From Ottelia alismoides (taxonomy: Eukaryota; Streptophyta; Magnoliopsida; Alismatales; Hydrocharitaceae), in assembly GCA_037367405.1 (NCBI GenBank), contig JAZKJV010008264.1, positions 930,001-994,000 on the forward strand: a DNA stretch of 64,000 nucleotides, read 5' to 3'. Each line of letters starts with the position of its first letter. Positions within the stretch are counted from its first letter, which is position 1. This document shows positions 1 through 10,923 of the stretch, in pieces. The notes under the pieces were generated by a model that made no database searches, had not been told where the DNA came from, and saw only the letters and a program-made list of their open reading frames with translations. The position numbers were made by a program, and so were the translations under genes.

Positions 1-960
1 TCCATTTAGTTTTTGATTTCGTTCTATTTTCACATTTATTAAAAATCAAAAACATCCTTTTTGTGCACTGTCTAGTTTAGAAAATACCAAAAAAATATTA
101 AAACACCTCCAAAAATTCCAAAAAAAAATCACCTAGTGTCTATTTTAACCTATTTTAGCGTCAGTCTAAAAATCACTAAAAATCTCAAAAGAAAAACCTT
201 AAAAATTTAAAAACACTCAAAAACTTCAAAAAAATATATAAAACCAAAGAAAAATCCAAAAATCACCAACTCAGTTCCTGTTTGTTCCTGATTTTGTCCT
301 CTTCATTTGAAAAATAGTGTGAAAAATTTTGGTTGCTGTTTGCTATTTTTAACTCCTATTTTACTCACAGCCAGCAACTTTGTCACTGTTTTCTCTTATT
401 TCAGTATTTAAAAATATCAAAAACACCTTGAAAAATCCCCAAAAATCACAAAAACAGTAAAAAATAATAAAAATATCAAAAACAATTTCTTTCTGAATTT
501 CTGGTAATTTTTACTTAGTTTTATAAATATTTTACCTTGTCTTTTATTCCATTGTCTTTAAATTCCTATATTGAAAAAGAAAAAGAAAAATATAAAATAT
601 AAAATTATAAAAATCAGAAAATTAAAAAGCAAAATACAAAATCAAAAATTAAATTAAAAATAAAAAAAAATTAAAAATTAAAAACCCACAAAAATTTCTT
701 TCCTTGCTTGCTTAGTGTAGATACATCACACACACACACTTGTGCTTACATTTTTTTGTGAAGTACCCTGCTTGCTCCCTGTGTTCGAACTCTCTGCATA
801 CTTGTCACTATACACCATTTGTGCAGAGTTAAAAATAAATTTTAACTCCACATTAGTTCTAATTTATTGATCTTTAGTGTGGGTTGATTGTTGCTTAATC
901 ACATTTTATTGTGGGTCGCCACAGCGACGTATTTAGACCCTCGATAATCTGCGGTTATCA
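1..960 (+). repeat. 5' LTR of element 1 (3' portion only)
   Basis: AT-rich LTR segment, nearly identical to 9965-10923. It ends in ...GGTTATCA directly before the primer binding site, giving the expected CA terminus. The missing upstream portion should correspond to 7057-9964 of the 3' LTR. Confidence 0.92.
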
Positions 961-962
961 AA

Positions 963-980
963 TGGCGCCGTTGCCGGGGA
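963..980 (+). other. Primer binding site, tRNA-Asp type
   Basis: The 18 bases TGGCGCCGTTGCCGGGGA start two bases after the LTR end. They are complementary to the 3' end of plant tRNA-Asp, the usual primer of Athila-type elements. Minus-strand DNA synthesis would start here. Element 2 has the matching site at 53714-53731. Confidence 0.9.
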
Positions 981-2310
981 GCAACAGCGCGTAGTTCGAG
1001 TTTTTGCTTGTGTTTGTCTACTTTTGCGGCTTTTATCATTTTCCGTATCTTTGATATTTCTTGTTGAACTGTCTAACCCCTCTCTTGTTTGACTTCTTGC
1101 GAGGAACGCGGATCGAGGGAGGAGCTCCTTTCCAGGAGCGCCTGCGCACCCACGTGAGGCGACTTTAGCCTAGCACGAAGAAAGACTTGGTGGATTTTGC
1201 AAGACAACTCCTTAGCATCCATTTTCTGGCATTGTATTTAGTTTTGTAATTCAAGTGAGAGAGAGACTCTATTTTGTAATAATACAGGTACATTCGGACT
1301 TGGACATTCGGGCCCAATTTCCAAGTGTTTGTTCACTTGGGGGCTCACCACAGTTTTGTCGGCTTTTCATCGCATTTTTTTACTTTGTTTTCCGGTTTTA
1401 TTTTCTTCACTTTGTGTGATTGAGCCCTTAGATTTAGGATTGCTTGCGATAGATTAAGGCCAAACACCTAATATATCTTGCATGTACCTATAGCCGCGTT
1501 TGGACTTAGTCAAATTTAAACAGTCTGTTCATTTATCTCTTAACCCGTGTGCCGTGAGCAAGCCCCATCAAGCGCTACTCCTGAACTCGAGTGTGTCGAG
1601 AAGAGGAGGGGTAAGCCAAGACCGGACTCTTAGGTTAAAGATAAGTGGCCGACTTGTGGTTCTTCACGATAATAGCAATTTCTGAACTTAGGGCGATTTC
1701 ATCGGCTTTGCATTTGCATATAGATAGGTTTCAATTCTGCTGAGCATCCTTGCATGTAGAGTGCTGGAGGCAAGGTGAGCATTTACGCTTTAGCATCCAT
1801 CATTATTTGCCGCTTGCATTGCTTTTCCGACTCTCCCTCTGATTTTGCCAACCTAGGTGCTCAAAGGAATTGACTCCCCGTTAGGATCGTGCATTTTCAT
1901 TAAAAATCCAAAAAAAAAAAAGTGATAACAAATAAAATTGGGACTGCTAATATTACTCGACCATAAAATCGACCAAAAAGAAAAATCTTGTATTGGGGCG
2001 AGTAATCCCCTCATTGTCTTCGTTTTACATTGCTCGCGCACACACTAAGGCTAGTGCCCAAATCCCATTTTAAGCCCCTAAGTGTTTGTACAACTTCTTG
2101 ACTTTTCACCTAACTCTAAAACAGACAAGATAAAAAGACCGATTTTTCGGTCTCTACCGAGTTGAGTAGGTGAATTGAGGGTTTGGTTGTTTCATTTTTG
2201 CTTGTGATTGTTTTGTGTGCGTCCTAGATCATCTCTGCGCACCTGCGCCTTCTTCTTCACTCTCTTGACTTGACCGACGTGCTCCCCCGAATCATTTCTC
2301 TTGTTTCGAG
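981..2310 (+). other. Untranslated leader of element 1
   Basis: About 1.3 kb between primer site and the long ORF, with no supported reading frame. A short perfect stem (AGACCGA / TCGGTCT with a TTTT loop) lies at 2136-2153. This is a plausible place for packaging or dimerisation signals, but nothing specific can be shown. Confidence 0.6.
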
Positions 2311-4377
2311 ATGGATTCCTGGAGAGATTTTTATCCGGATTTTGCGGATTCCTCCTACCCTCCAGCCGGTCCACCTCCCTTTTATCAGGAGGATCCTCCT
2401 AGTTTTTCTGATTTTTGTACATATCCGCCTCAGCCACAGTTTCAGACCTCGGACTTCTACCCACCTCCATCCCCACATATATATTATCCGCCTCTACCTT
2501 CACATCCACCCGAGTCCGACCTGTTGGAGTCACCTCCCACGACCTCCATGAGTGTTATCATGAACCTAATGCTAGAGCACATCAAATTGATGAAGGAAAA
2601 TCTTGACACTTTGAGAGAATATCGGACTAGTGCTCTTTTCATCGAGGATACGTCTTTGCTTGTGAAGAATCATGGGAGCTTGCAATCGCCAAAAATACAA
2701 AAAAATGAGAAAAATTTAAAAATCCAAAAAGATTTCGGGAGACACTTGGTTGATCAAGATTTTGAGGAGAGAGTCCACTTGCCAGAACCCTTGACCACAC
2801 ACCCATTCACATCCAGTCCTACATTTGACCCCGAGGATGTCGCTGTACAGACTGCTCTTGGCATGCCTCGTGTATATGCTGATTCCGACTTCCTTCCTCG
2901 TATGGAGGAGGTCCAAAAATTCAAAAAAATGTTATCTGAACCCGAAGTGGTGGCTGCCATTCATGAGATTATCCGTGCCCCACTTCAACAGGCCATGACC
3001 CAATTATCTGCTCCTCTTCCCAAGAAGAGAAAGCGGAGGAGCAGATCTGAGCGTCACATTCTGACCATGGCCACTGCCCTCGCCATCACACACCGTCCCA
3101 TTCCCAAGAAGAAGAACACAACTACACCTTTCATCACTTGCACCATCTCTGACCATACTTGTGATCGCACTCTCTTAGACGGCGGTGCATCTATTAGCAT
3201 ATTACCCTTCTCGCTGGTACAATCTCTTCACTTAGGGCCTCTCAAGAAGACCAGGATGATCGTTCAGTTTGCTGATGGATCAATCAAGAGGCCGAAGGGT
3301 ATCCTTGAAAACGCCGTCATTTCTATTCAGGGCACGAGCCACAATGTTGATTTTGTCGTGTTGCCCATGGAGAACTCCACAGGGGAGCCATCTCCAATCA
3401 TCCTGGGACGACCATTCCTCGCCTCTGCGAGAGTCGTTATTGACTATGGATCAGGAGAGATTCGCTTCCGCCCTGTTGACGAGAGCGAAGTGTTGATCAC
3501 CACACCCACAGTTGACCAGAGACCTGCACCTGATGCACCTTCACCGACTATAGCTGACTCTGAGGCCCGTGACCTATCTGATGCTACTAGAGATACTTCC
3601 TTAGCGATCCCTGATGAGCCCCGACGGATCCCCCGAAAGGGGGGGAAGTCGGAAAGCATGGACCTCACGAACCCTCCTCCTGGTGTGTGGCGATGTGTTG
3701 ATGAGATCCAGAGTATTTATGTGATTGAACCATTTGATCAGGGGGCAGATGATAAGATAATTGAGGATGTTTATGATGTTTCCCATTACTTTGAGAGACC
3801 TTATAAGGCAACAAATGACTTGAGTAAGACTAGACAGGACGTACATGTTTTGACTACTTCCACTGATAAATCCGTTCCTGGCCCTTCACAGGTCAAGATG
3901 ATTGAGGTCGGTTATGATGCTGCCATTTATTTTGATAAATTCAGACCTCTTGTTGAAGACAAGGATTCAGGTGAGAGTCTTGAGGACGATATGAGTTCGT
4001 ATACTTCCACTGATGATTTCGTTCCTTTTGATTTTGACCTGGACGAGGACTCGCAGGACGACTCCGATTACACTTCTTCCGAGGATGATGAGTTTGTCCC
4101 ATTTCACTTCGATATCGGCGAGACTTCCAAGGCCGGACCTAGTCGTACTTCTTCCACTCACCCGTCTGTGCCTTCACATCATAGGACCACCAAGGGAGAA
4201 CCCAGCCATATTGCTTCCATTGATCAGTTCGTCCCTTTCCGTTTTGATTCCACTGAGGGTCTTCACCGTGTCGACCCTGATCGGCTTCTATCCACTGTGG
4301 ACCCCGATGTCGACATACACCATATCAGATCTATCCCTCAGCGGTCTCGCAAGAAGGTCAGCTTTCCACCTTCTTGA
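2311..4377 (+). CDS. Gag-position protein with retroviral-type aspartic protease domain (688 aa)
   Basis: Intact ORF beginning at the first good ATG after the leader. Residues 1-80 are rich in Pro, Tyr and Ser. A basic stretch KKRKRR (about 237-242) could be a nuclear localisation signal and is followed by SERHILTMATALAI. The protease domain has TLLDGGASISILP with the catalytic Asp at about residue 290 and the ILGRPFLAS flap-side motif near 362-372, as in plant Ty3/Athila proteases. The C-terminal third is acidic and contains three FVPFxFD motifs (about 570, 595 and 640). There is no CCHC zinc knuckle and no recognisable Retrotrans_gag domain, and translation ends without reverse transcriptase. 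A decayed homologue lies in element 2 (49776-52310, - strand). The likely role is a structural or accessory protein of the particle; this is inference. Confidence 0.82.
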   Translation: MDSWRDFYPDFADSSYPPAGPPPFYQEDPPSFSDFCTYPPQPQFQTSDFYPPPSPHIYYPPLPSHPPESDLLESPPTTSMSVIMNLMLEHIKLMKENLDTLREYRTSALFIEDTSLLVKNHGSLQSPKIQKNEKNLKIQKDFGRHLVDQDFEERVHLPEPLTTHPFTSSPTFDPEDVAVQTALGMPRVYADSDFLPRMEEVQKFKKMLSEPEVVAAIHEIIRAPLQQAMTQLSAPLPKKRKRRSRSERHILTMATALAITHRPIPKKKNTTTPFITCTISDHTCDRTLLDGGASISILPFSLVQSLHLGPLKKTRMIVQFADGSIKRPKGILENAVISIQGTSHNVDFVVLPMENSTGEPSPIILGRPFLASARVVIDYGSGEIRFRPVDESEVLITTPTVDQRPAPDAPSPTIADSEARDLSDATRDTSLAIPDEPRRIPRKGGKSESMDLTNPPPGVWRCVDEIQSIYVIEPFDQGADDKIIEDVYDVSHYFERPYKATNDLSKTRQDVHVLTTSTDKSVPGPSQVKMIEVGYDAAIYFDKFRPLVEDKDSGESLEDDMSSYTSTDDFVPFDFDLDEDSQDDSDYTSSEDDEFVPFHFDIGETSKAGPSRTSSTHPSVPSHHRTTKGEPSHIASIDQFVPFRFDSTEGLHRVDPDRLLSTVDPDVDIHHIRSIPQRSRKKVSFPPS

Positions 4378-4469
4378 TCATGTGTATATCCATCTTTGTT
4401 GTATATTCCCGTGTGTACCTCGATTCATTCTTCCGTATTGCTCGACCACCCATTCTCGTGTTTGCCTTG

Positions 4470-5066
4470 CTTAGGACGTACTTTGTCCTAAGTATAGGGG
4501 GGTGGACGAGCCGAGTGTTCCTTCTTCGTTCTGTGTCATCGCTCCTGTTTGTTGTCTATACTTAGGGCTTCTTTTACCCTAAGTATAGGGGGAGCGGTGT
4601 GTACATTCTCATGATCTCATCTCTTTTTCTTTTCTTCTTTTCTTATTTTCCTACTCTATCTTCTTCATCTATCAAAAAGGTGCCGCCCTTGTAGACAGTT
4701 TTCCATACTTAGGACGTACTTTGTCCTAAGTATAGGGGGATGTGCACCCCGAGTTTTTCTATTCTTTTCGATCCTCTCCATTGTCTCCTCTTCTTGTCTA
4801 TACTTAGGGATATCTTACCCTAAGTATAGGGGGAGACAATCTGAGTACGATCTGTTCATTCCCACCCTTGACCCTCCCTGCGTTGTGTACAGTCTGCTAT
4901 ACTTAGGATTATTTGATCCTAAGTATAGGGGGGACGGTCAACTTCTCATTCGTTGATTCATTCATTATTCCTTTATTCTTTAGACTTGCCTATACTTAGT
5001 ACGAGTTATGTCTTCTCTTTTCTCTCCGATCTATGAGGACATAGCTCAAGCTAAGTATAGGGGGGT
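4470..5066 (+). repeat. Array of six hairpins each followed by a polypurine-tract motif
   Basis: Six stem-loops at 4470-4502, 4561-4593, 4708-4740, 4802-4834, 4900-4932 and 4991-5066. Each has a left arm CTTAGG/CTTAGT, a variable loop, a right arm CCTAAG/GCTAAG, and then TATAGGGGG. The downstream half of every unit resembles the true polypurine tract beside the 3' LTR (AAAGTATAGGGGGA). The last unit has a longer stem and a large loop. Equivalent units exist in the decayed element (36140-36385) and, inverted, in element 2 (49315-49675). Function unknown. Confidence 0.85.
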
Positions 5067-7022
5067 CGTATATACTGTGTATATACTTTAGCCATAACTC
5101 GTACTTTCGTATTTTCCTAATAAATATGGCTAATAATTCTTTAAAATTCATTAAAAATCCTTAATAAAAAGATGTGGTTATTCTTCAAATTCTTTTTGTA
5201 TATACTGATTAATAAATCAGGTGAAAATGTTTTTTGCAAAATGTTTGAAAAATAGTTTGAAAATCTTTGTGAACATCTATTGAAAACTATTTTGAAAATA
5301 TTTTGTTACATGTTTTCAACCTTTGTAAAAATGTGTGGTTTGTAAAACTTCTTTTCTTTGTGTGAAATAAAATATTTGAAAAATGATTTGCAAATGGTTT
5401 GAAAAATGGTTGCAGAAATATGTTGAAAAATCTATCTATACTGTTTTGAAAACCTTTGTAAAATGATTTTCAAATGAGTGTACATGTTTGTAAAAATGTT
5501 TGTAGAAATTATTTTGGACTATAGTTTTCAAAAATTGTTTGAAAAACCTTGTGTCAAATAAGTTTGAGGAATACTAACATCACACCAAAATCCACTACCT
5601 ATATATGTGTATAAAACTGACCACTTACCCTGTAAATTCTTAAAATCCACTTCTTGTAAATATAAGAAGCACTCCCGTGTACATATTTTAACCTATTTTT
5701 CAGCCAAAATCTTTTTATTTTCAAGAAAAAGCCCAAAAACATTTGCAAAATTAAAATCCAAAAACATTTGAAAAATCTTTTTGAAAAATACAAAAAAAAA
5801 TGCATCTGCATATGCATGTATCATCTTTTCAAAAATCCATAAAAAGTTCAAAATCTTGAAAATTGCAGCACAAAAATATTTCTTGCACGACATGAGCATT
5901 TTTCGGATTGAGTTTGAATATTGAACAAGTCTAAGTAAAATCCGGAGATTGGAGCTTGATTGGACCTTATAATTTACCTAATAACAGGAACCTTATAGGA
6001 CCTAGGTTTGAGGTACTTCAGGTCTAGTTGACTTAATTCTTTGAGGATCACGTGACTTGGTTCAATAGATTCTTGACTGCTTAAGTAGAGTATTTCGGAG
6101 CACACGCACGACTCTTGTTGATAATGACCCAACTTGGACACTTGCACCTTTCACATAGCTCTCCACGGATGAGGTGGTGAGGAGGCAGTTTCCTTTGGCT
6201 TGGGGTAGCATATGAGGGTAGTACTTCTAGGCGGAACCTCTCTTCTTCTTATAGTGAAGGAAGTGCACCTCAACTTGGTCTAGTGGTGATGAAGGCTAAA
6301 GACAGAAGCCGTGGGTTGCAATAAAGCTTCAGAAGAGGGATAGTCTACTGGCTCGAGAGGAAAATTTCTTGTATATATGCTGCACCATGTAGATATGTTG
6401 TACAGATGCATTTGAAAAAAAAAAAACAAAAAGAGAACTCCAAAAAAGTGGTGGGTCGGATTGAAAATTTAATAACCCCACCGGAGTGTATATAGTCCAA
6501 TAAAGCAAAAGCTTATGGTATCCACGTTACATCTCATGAAGCTTGCAGCGGGAGACTTGGCTACACTGGTTGAGCTCCCAAAAGTCTATACTTCTTCCCC
6601 CTCTTCTTGAGCCGGTTGCACTTGAACTTAGAAGGGAATACCCCGCTTCTCGAGGAAAGAGTTGCTAGACCGAGGCATTAGAGTTACCAGGTTGGGGGAG
6701 GTTGTTTCTGTGTCACTTCTGAGGTGGGGAGCTACATATCACTTACACTGTACGAGTCAGATTCATAGTCGTAAGAGTTTGCGTATGATTGAAGTATTTC
6801 TGACCTGGCTATTGAGGAGACTTGGACAGAGTTTTGGGATTTTCAAGGACTGTTGGATTTCAAACTTGGTTCTCATTAAGGTTCCGACCGCACTAAAATT
6901 CCAAAGGTCCGACTTAAGCTCCAAACTTTGATTTTGTGAAGACAATTTTGATAATTAAACTTTATCCAATTTTCTTCTTTTTCTTTTCTTTCTTTTTCTT
7001 TTGCACTTATTGCATAAGTGTT
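5067..7022 (+). other. 3' non-coding region of element 1
   Basis: No convincing ORF. Positions 5220-5560 are a low-complexity run of degenerate TTTGAAAA units. Positions roughly 6040-6700 form a block clearly conserved, inverted, in element 2 (about 48180-48740), including a stretch that reads VALELRREYPA in both copies. The block sits between the hairpin array and the polypurine tract, where Athila elements usually carry env-like or non-coding sequence. Confidence 0.65.
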
Positions 7023-7056
7023 TGCTAGGGACTAGCAAAGGTAAAGTATAGGGGGA
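7023..7056 (+). other. Terminal hairpin and polypurine tract of element 1
   Basis: A stem-loop TTGCTAGGGACTAGCAA is followed by AAAGTATAGGGGGA, directly abutting the TGATGAATCC start of the 3' LTR. This is the expected plus-strand primer site. The same hairpin-plus-tract pair precedes the LTRs at 37839 (+) and 47839 (-). Confidence 0.88.
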
Positions 7057-10000
7057 TGATGAATCCACATTTCATCATCTTTATTCTATCATTTTGGCAC
7101 CAAAAACCCTAGCAAATGCCTGTAAATAGCATTAAAATCACCATCTTAGCATCCATGCATGTGCATCACAATAGTGTATAAATTACTGTAATTAAGGCCA
7201 AAATTATAGAATAAATAAAGAAAAGAAAAAGAATAAAATATTGTAAATATTTTATGACCCAAAACCCCCGAGACCTAGGCATCTTGATGAATAGGTCGAC
7301 AAGGAATAAAGTAGGGGGAGATAAGGTCAGAAACACAGATAAAATACCTATACATTTTATTCATTCTTTATTCTTTTTGGGACCTATTTTTGGTTCCACT
7401 TTTTATACATCAAATAAAGAAACTTTGTACATGAAAGTTGTAGATAATAAAATAAAGAAAAATACAAAATTGATTTCACAGAAAAATAATGTACAGATAA
7501 AAAGTTATGGTCTGAATAAAAATCCAGAATGCCAACTTCCCAGACCTGTATCTCACAAATAAAAACTCCAAATGCAGCCTACTCACCTTTAATTGTATAT
7601 AGAATAAAATAATCTATCCAATGGTGGTGGTTTCGCATTTGGCGGAGCTATGGTTTGAAAGTTGACTTTTGGACCCTCATTGTATACTTGTACAGATTAA
7701 AATATTCAATTTATTCTTTATTCATTATTCTTGCATGTTTATATTTTTATAATTATGTATATATTACTTATAATATGTATGTACATTAAAACCAGAATAA
7801 AAATGCAAAGAAATCACAAAATAAAAATACTTGTATAAAGGATACATAGGTATACTGCCTATACATATACCTATACAAATAATACTTGTATTCTATTAAA
7901 TATACAAAACATATCAGAAAAATAAAATAAAAATATATTTATGTACATAAAAGTACTTTATGTTTTTATAAAATAATAAGCAAAAATAAATAAATTAAAA
8001 GACACAAAATAAATATAAAATACTAAAATATATAGATAATATACCTATATAGGGTTAAAAAGGTAACTTGTAAAAATGTAAGTCATAAAAATAAATAAAA
8101 ATCAGAATAAAATACTACATAAAAAATTAAACATTTTTTATTTTATAACCATAACTTAATTCAACCTATTTCTATTTTTAAATGATTTAATAAAACAATT
8201 TCCAGGGCTTTTTCCTGGTTGGTCCACGTGGACCAACCAGGTGCGGTCTAGAGTTGACTCCGGTCAACTCCCCCGACCAGAGCCTGCCACCTTCTGACAG
8301 CCCGATTTGAGCCCGATTTCGCCCAATTTCCGAGCCTATTCTCTTCGTCTTCTCCCCTCGATTCCTTCTTGGGAATTCTTCCCCGATCATCGCTGAGCCA
8401 CGCCATGCTCCCAAATCACGCAAAATCTCCATCATGCGCGCGTGCTCTTGCTCCCAAAATCACGCCTCGCCACGCCTTAAATAAGAACCCTCATCTTCCT
8501 CCCCTCAGTTGAGTCCCCTTGGTCCACCCCTCTCCGCCTCTCTTGCGCTCCAAGTCTTGCCGGAGGTGACAGCTCCGCCGCGAGCTTCTCAGCTAGGGCG
8601 AACGAGGTCGAGGACGACTCCAGCACCTCCGCCAACCGCCGGCGTCGAGGTACCCTTCATCCTCTGGCTTCGGCCATCGAGGGCTTCCACCCCGCTATTT
8701 CTTTCTTGCATTTTGTTCCTGGTAGCTTAGGCTTCAAAAACCCAAAAAAATCTTGAAGTTTCATCACCCAAATCGATCGATCAAGCACCTTGGCCGGAGC
8801 GCACCTCCGGCCGTGCATCCATCTCGCGAACCACACCTCCCCCCGACCATCCAAGGGTCCAGGCAGTTTGCCCTGGACCCTTTGACTATTTTTGCAGGTC
8901 AAAGAACGAGTAACGACGCCTGGAGGCGAGTTTTGACGCTCGCCGGAGCGTGGCTGGACCCCCCAACTCCGCCACCTTCGCCTGAGCACCTCGGCCGACG
9001 CCGAGGCTTTTTGACGCACCAGCCGATAGAGGGACCGCCCAGGAGTCTGCAGCTCCATTTTGGAGCCATTTCATCGCCGGAGAAGCGAGATCGAAGCCCG
9101 GGAAGTTCGCCTTCGCCGGCCTTCTTCCCGGTTCTTCCTCCTCGCGTCCCCACCGTCCGATCGAGCCGCAGCTCCAGATCAAGCAGTAGCCGTTGGATCG
9201 CACCACGTCGCAACCGTCAGATCATCTTCGAGCGTTCTAATCTCTGCCGTGCATCCACGAATCGTCATCGGCCGCTCAAGACACGCCACGTGGATAAGTG
9301 GTTCGCATCCAGCCGTTGGATCGCGTCTCGTCGCCCCAGCCGTTGGATGCGTGCCACGCGTCTTCATCAGAGCGCTCGGGCGAGGGTATTTTGCATCTCA
9401 CCCTCGCCATTTTTGTATTTAGTTTTTAGTTTTTAAACTTTCGTCTGTAGTTTAAATATTTTGTAATATTTGCAAAGAGGCCCCTAGACTTTCTCTTATT
9501 TGCATCTGAGTCCTCAGCCACGTCACCTCACGTGACCTGTACACGTGAGGGGGTGGGCATTTTGCAGAGGAACCCTCGGTTGCTTGCTTATCTCGTTTTA
9601 GTCCCAAAACTATCGTATTAAGTGCAAACTTTTTGGATCTTTTGCAAGTAGACCCCCAGGCTTTTGTTATATTGCATTTTGGTCCTTCCCAGGCGCGTGC
9701 AAGTCACGCGCCCTGGTGGGAAAATTTCAGAGAAGCCCAGGCAGCTATTGTAATTGCATTTTGATGCTAGAAAATTGAATATTCAGTGTATGTTTTTGTG
9801 GAAAATTGCATGTATGCCCCTGGATGTTTTAAATATTGCACATATACCCCTGCCAAGACTGTTTAATGCTTGGATGCTTGTTGTATTTATTTGAAATATC
9901 ATCTTAAGCCCAAAAATTCCACAAAAATAGACTTAGGCTCCTGTGCACCTGTGCTTTAACGCCATCCATTTAGTTTTTGATTTCGTTCTATTTGCACATT

Positions 10001-10923
10001 TATTAAAAATCAAAAACATCCTTTTTGTGCACTGTCTAGTTTAGAAAATACCAAAAAAATATTAAAACACCTCCAAAAATTCCAAAAAAAAATCACCTAG
10101 TGTCTATTTTAACCTATTTTAGCGTCAGTCCAAAAATCACTAAAAATCTCAAAAGAAAAACCTTAAAAATTTAAAAACACTCAAAAACTTCAAAAAAATA
10201 TATAAAACCAAAGAAAAATCCAAAAATCACCAACTCAGTTCCTGTTTGTTCCTGATTTTGTCCTCTTCATTTGAAAAATAGTGTGAAAAATTTTGGTTGC
10301 TGTTTGCTATTTTTAACTCCTATTTTACTCACAGCCAGCAACTTTGTCACTGTTTTCTCTTATTTCAGTATTTAAAAATATCAAAAACACCTTGAAAAAT
10401 CCCCAAAAATCACAAAAACAGTAAAAAATCATAAAAATATCAAAAACAATTTCTTTCTGAATTTCTGGTAATTTTTACTTAGTTTTATAAATATTTTACC
10501 TTGTCTTTTATTCCATTGTCTTTAAATTCCTATATTGAAAAAGAAAAAGAAAAATATAAAATATAAAATTATAAAAATCAGAAAATTAAAAAGCAAAATA
10601 CAAAATCAAAAATTAAATTAAAAATAAAAAAAATTAAAAATTAAAAACCCACAAAAATTTCTTTCCTTGCTTGCTTAGTGTAGATACATCACACACACAC
10701 ACTTGTGCTTACATTTTTTTGTGAATTACCCTGCTTGCTCCCTGTGTTCGAACTCTCTGCATACTTGTCACTATACACCATTTGTGCAGAGTTAAAAATA
10801 AATTTTAACTCCACATTAGTTCTAATTTATTGATCTTTAGTGTGGGATGATTGTTGCTTAATCACATTTTATTGTGGGTCGCCACAGCGACGTATTTAGA
10901 CCCTCGATAATCTGCGGTTATCA
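7057..10923 (+). repeat. 3' LTR of element 1 (3867 bp)
   Basis: Starts TGATGAATCC right after the polypurine tract and ends GGTTATCA, giving TGAT/ATCA termini. The first ~20 bases form a palindrome (TGATGAA...TTCATCA) seen in all LTRs of this window. The LTR has an AT-rich first kilobase, a GC-rich core (about 8190-9400) and an AT-rich remainder. Open frames in the GC-rich core, including a 227-codon one at 8753-9436, occur in several frames at once and look like composition artefacts. Confidence 0.9.
8476..8485 (+). promoter_or_regulatory. Possible TATA box of the LTR promoter
   Basis: CTTAAATAAG lies just before the CT-rich start of the GC-rich LTR core. TATA-like boxes sit at the matching place in other LTRs here (TATATAG near 34797 and 38875, CTTTATATTCC on the - strand near 56176). 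Transcription start not determinable. Confidence 0.35.

Larger units (their letters stand above)
1..10923 (+). mobile_element. Non-autonomous Athila-related LTR retrotransposon (element 1), left end cut by window
   Basis: Two LTR copies bracket a 6.1-kb internal region with, in order, a tRNA-Asp primer binding site, a long leader, one 688-codon ORF with an aspartic protease domain, an array of hairpins ending in polypurine motifs, a conserved non-coding block, and the polypurine tract at the 3' LTR. No reverse transcriptase, RNase H or integrase frame is visible between the LTRs, so it must be mobilised in trans. By eye, bases 1-960 match 9965-10923 with 5 substitutions and one 1-base indel, which means a recent insertion. 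The 5' LTR is truncated by the window edge, so target-site duplications cannot be checked. The right flank is an L1 LINE. Confidence 0.9.

Noticed and set aside
4470..5066. Regularly spaced hairpins as a CRISPR-like array
   Set aside because: Spacing is irregular, units are not identical, the genome is a plant, and the motif matches the element's own polypurine tract.
8753..9436. 227-codon open frame in the 3' LTR
   Set aside because: Lies in a CpG-rich island with comparable open frames on both strands and no recognisable motif. Not preserved in the related LTRs.
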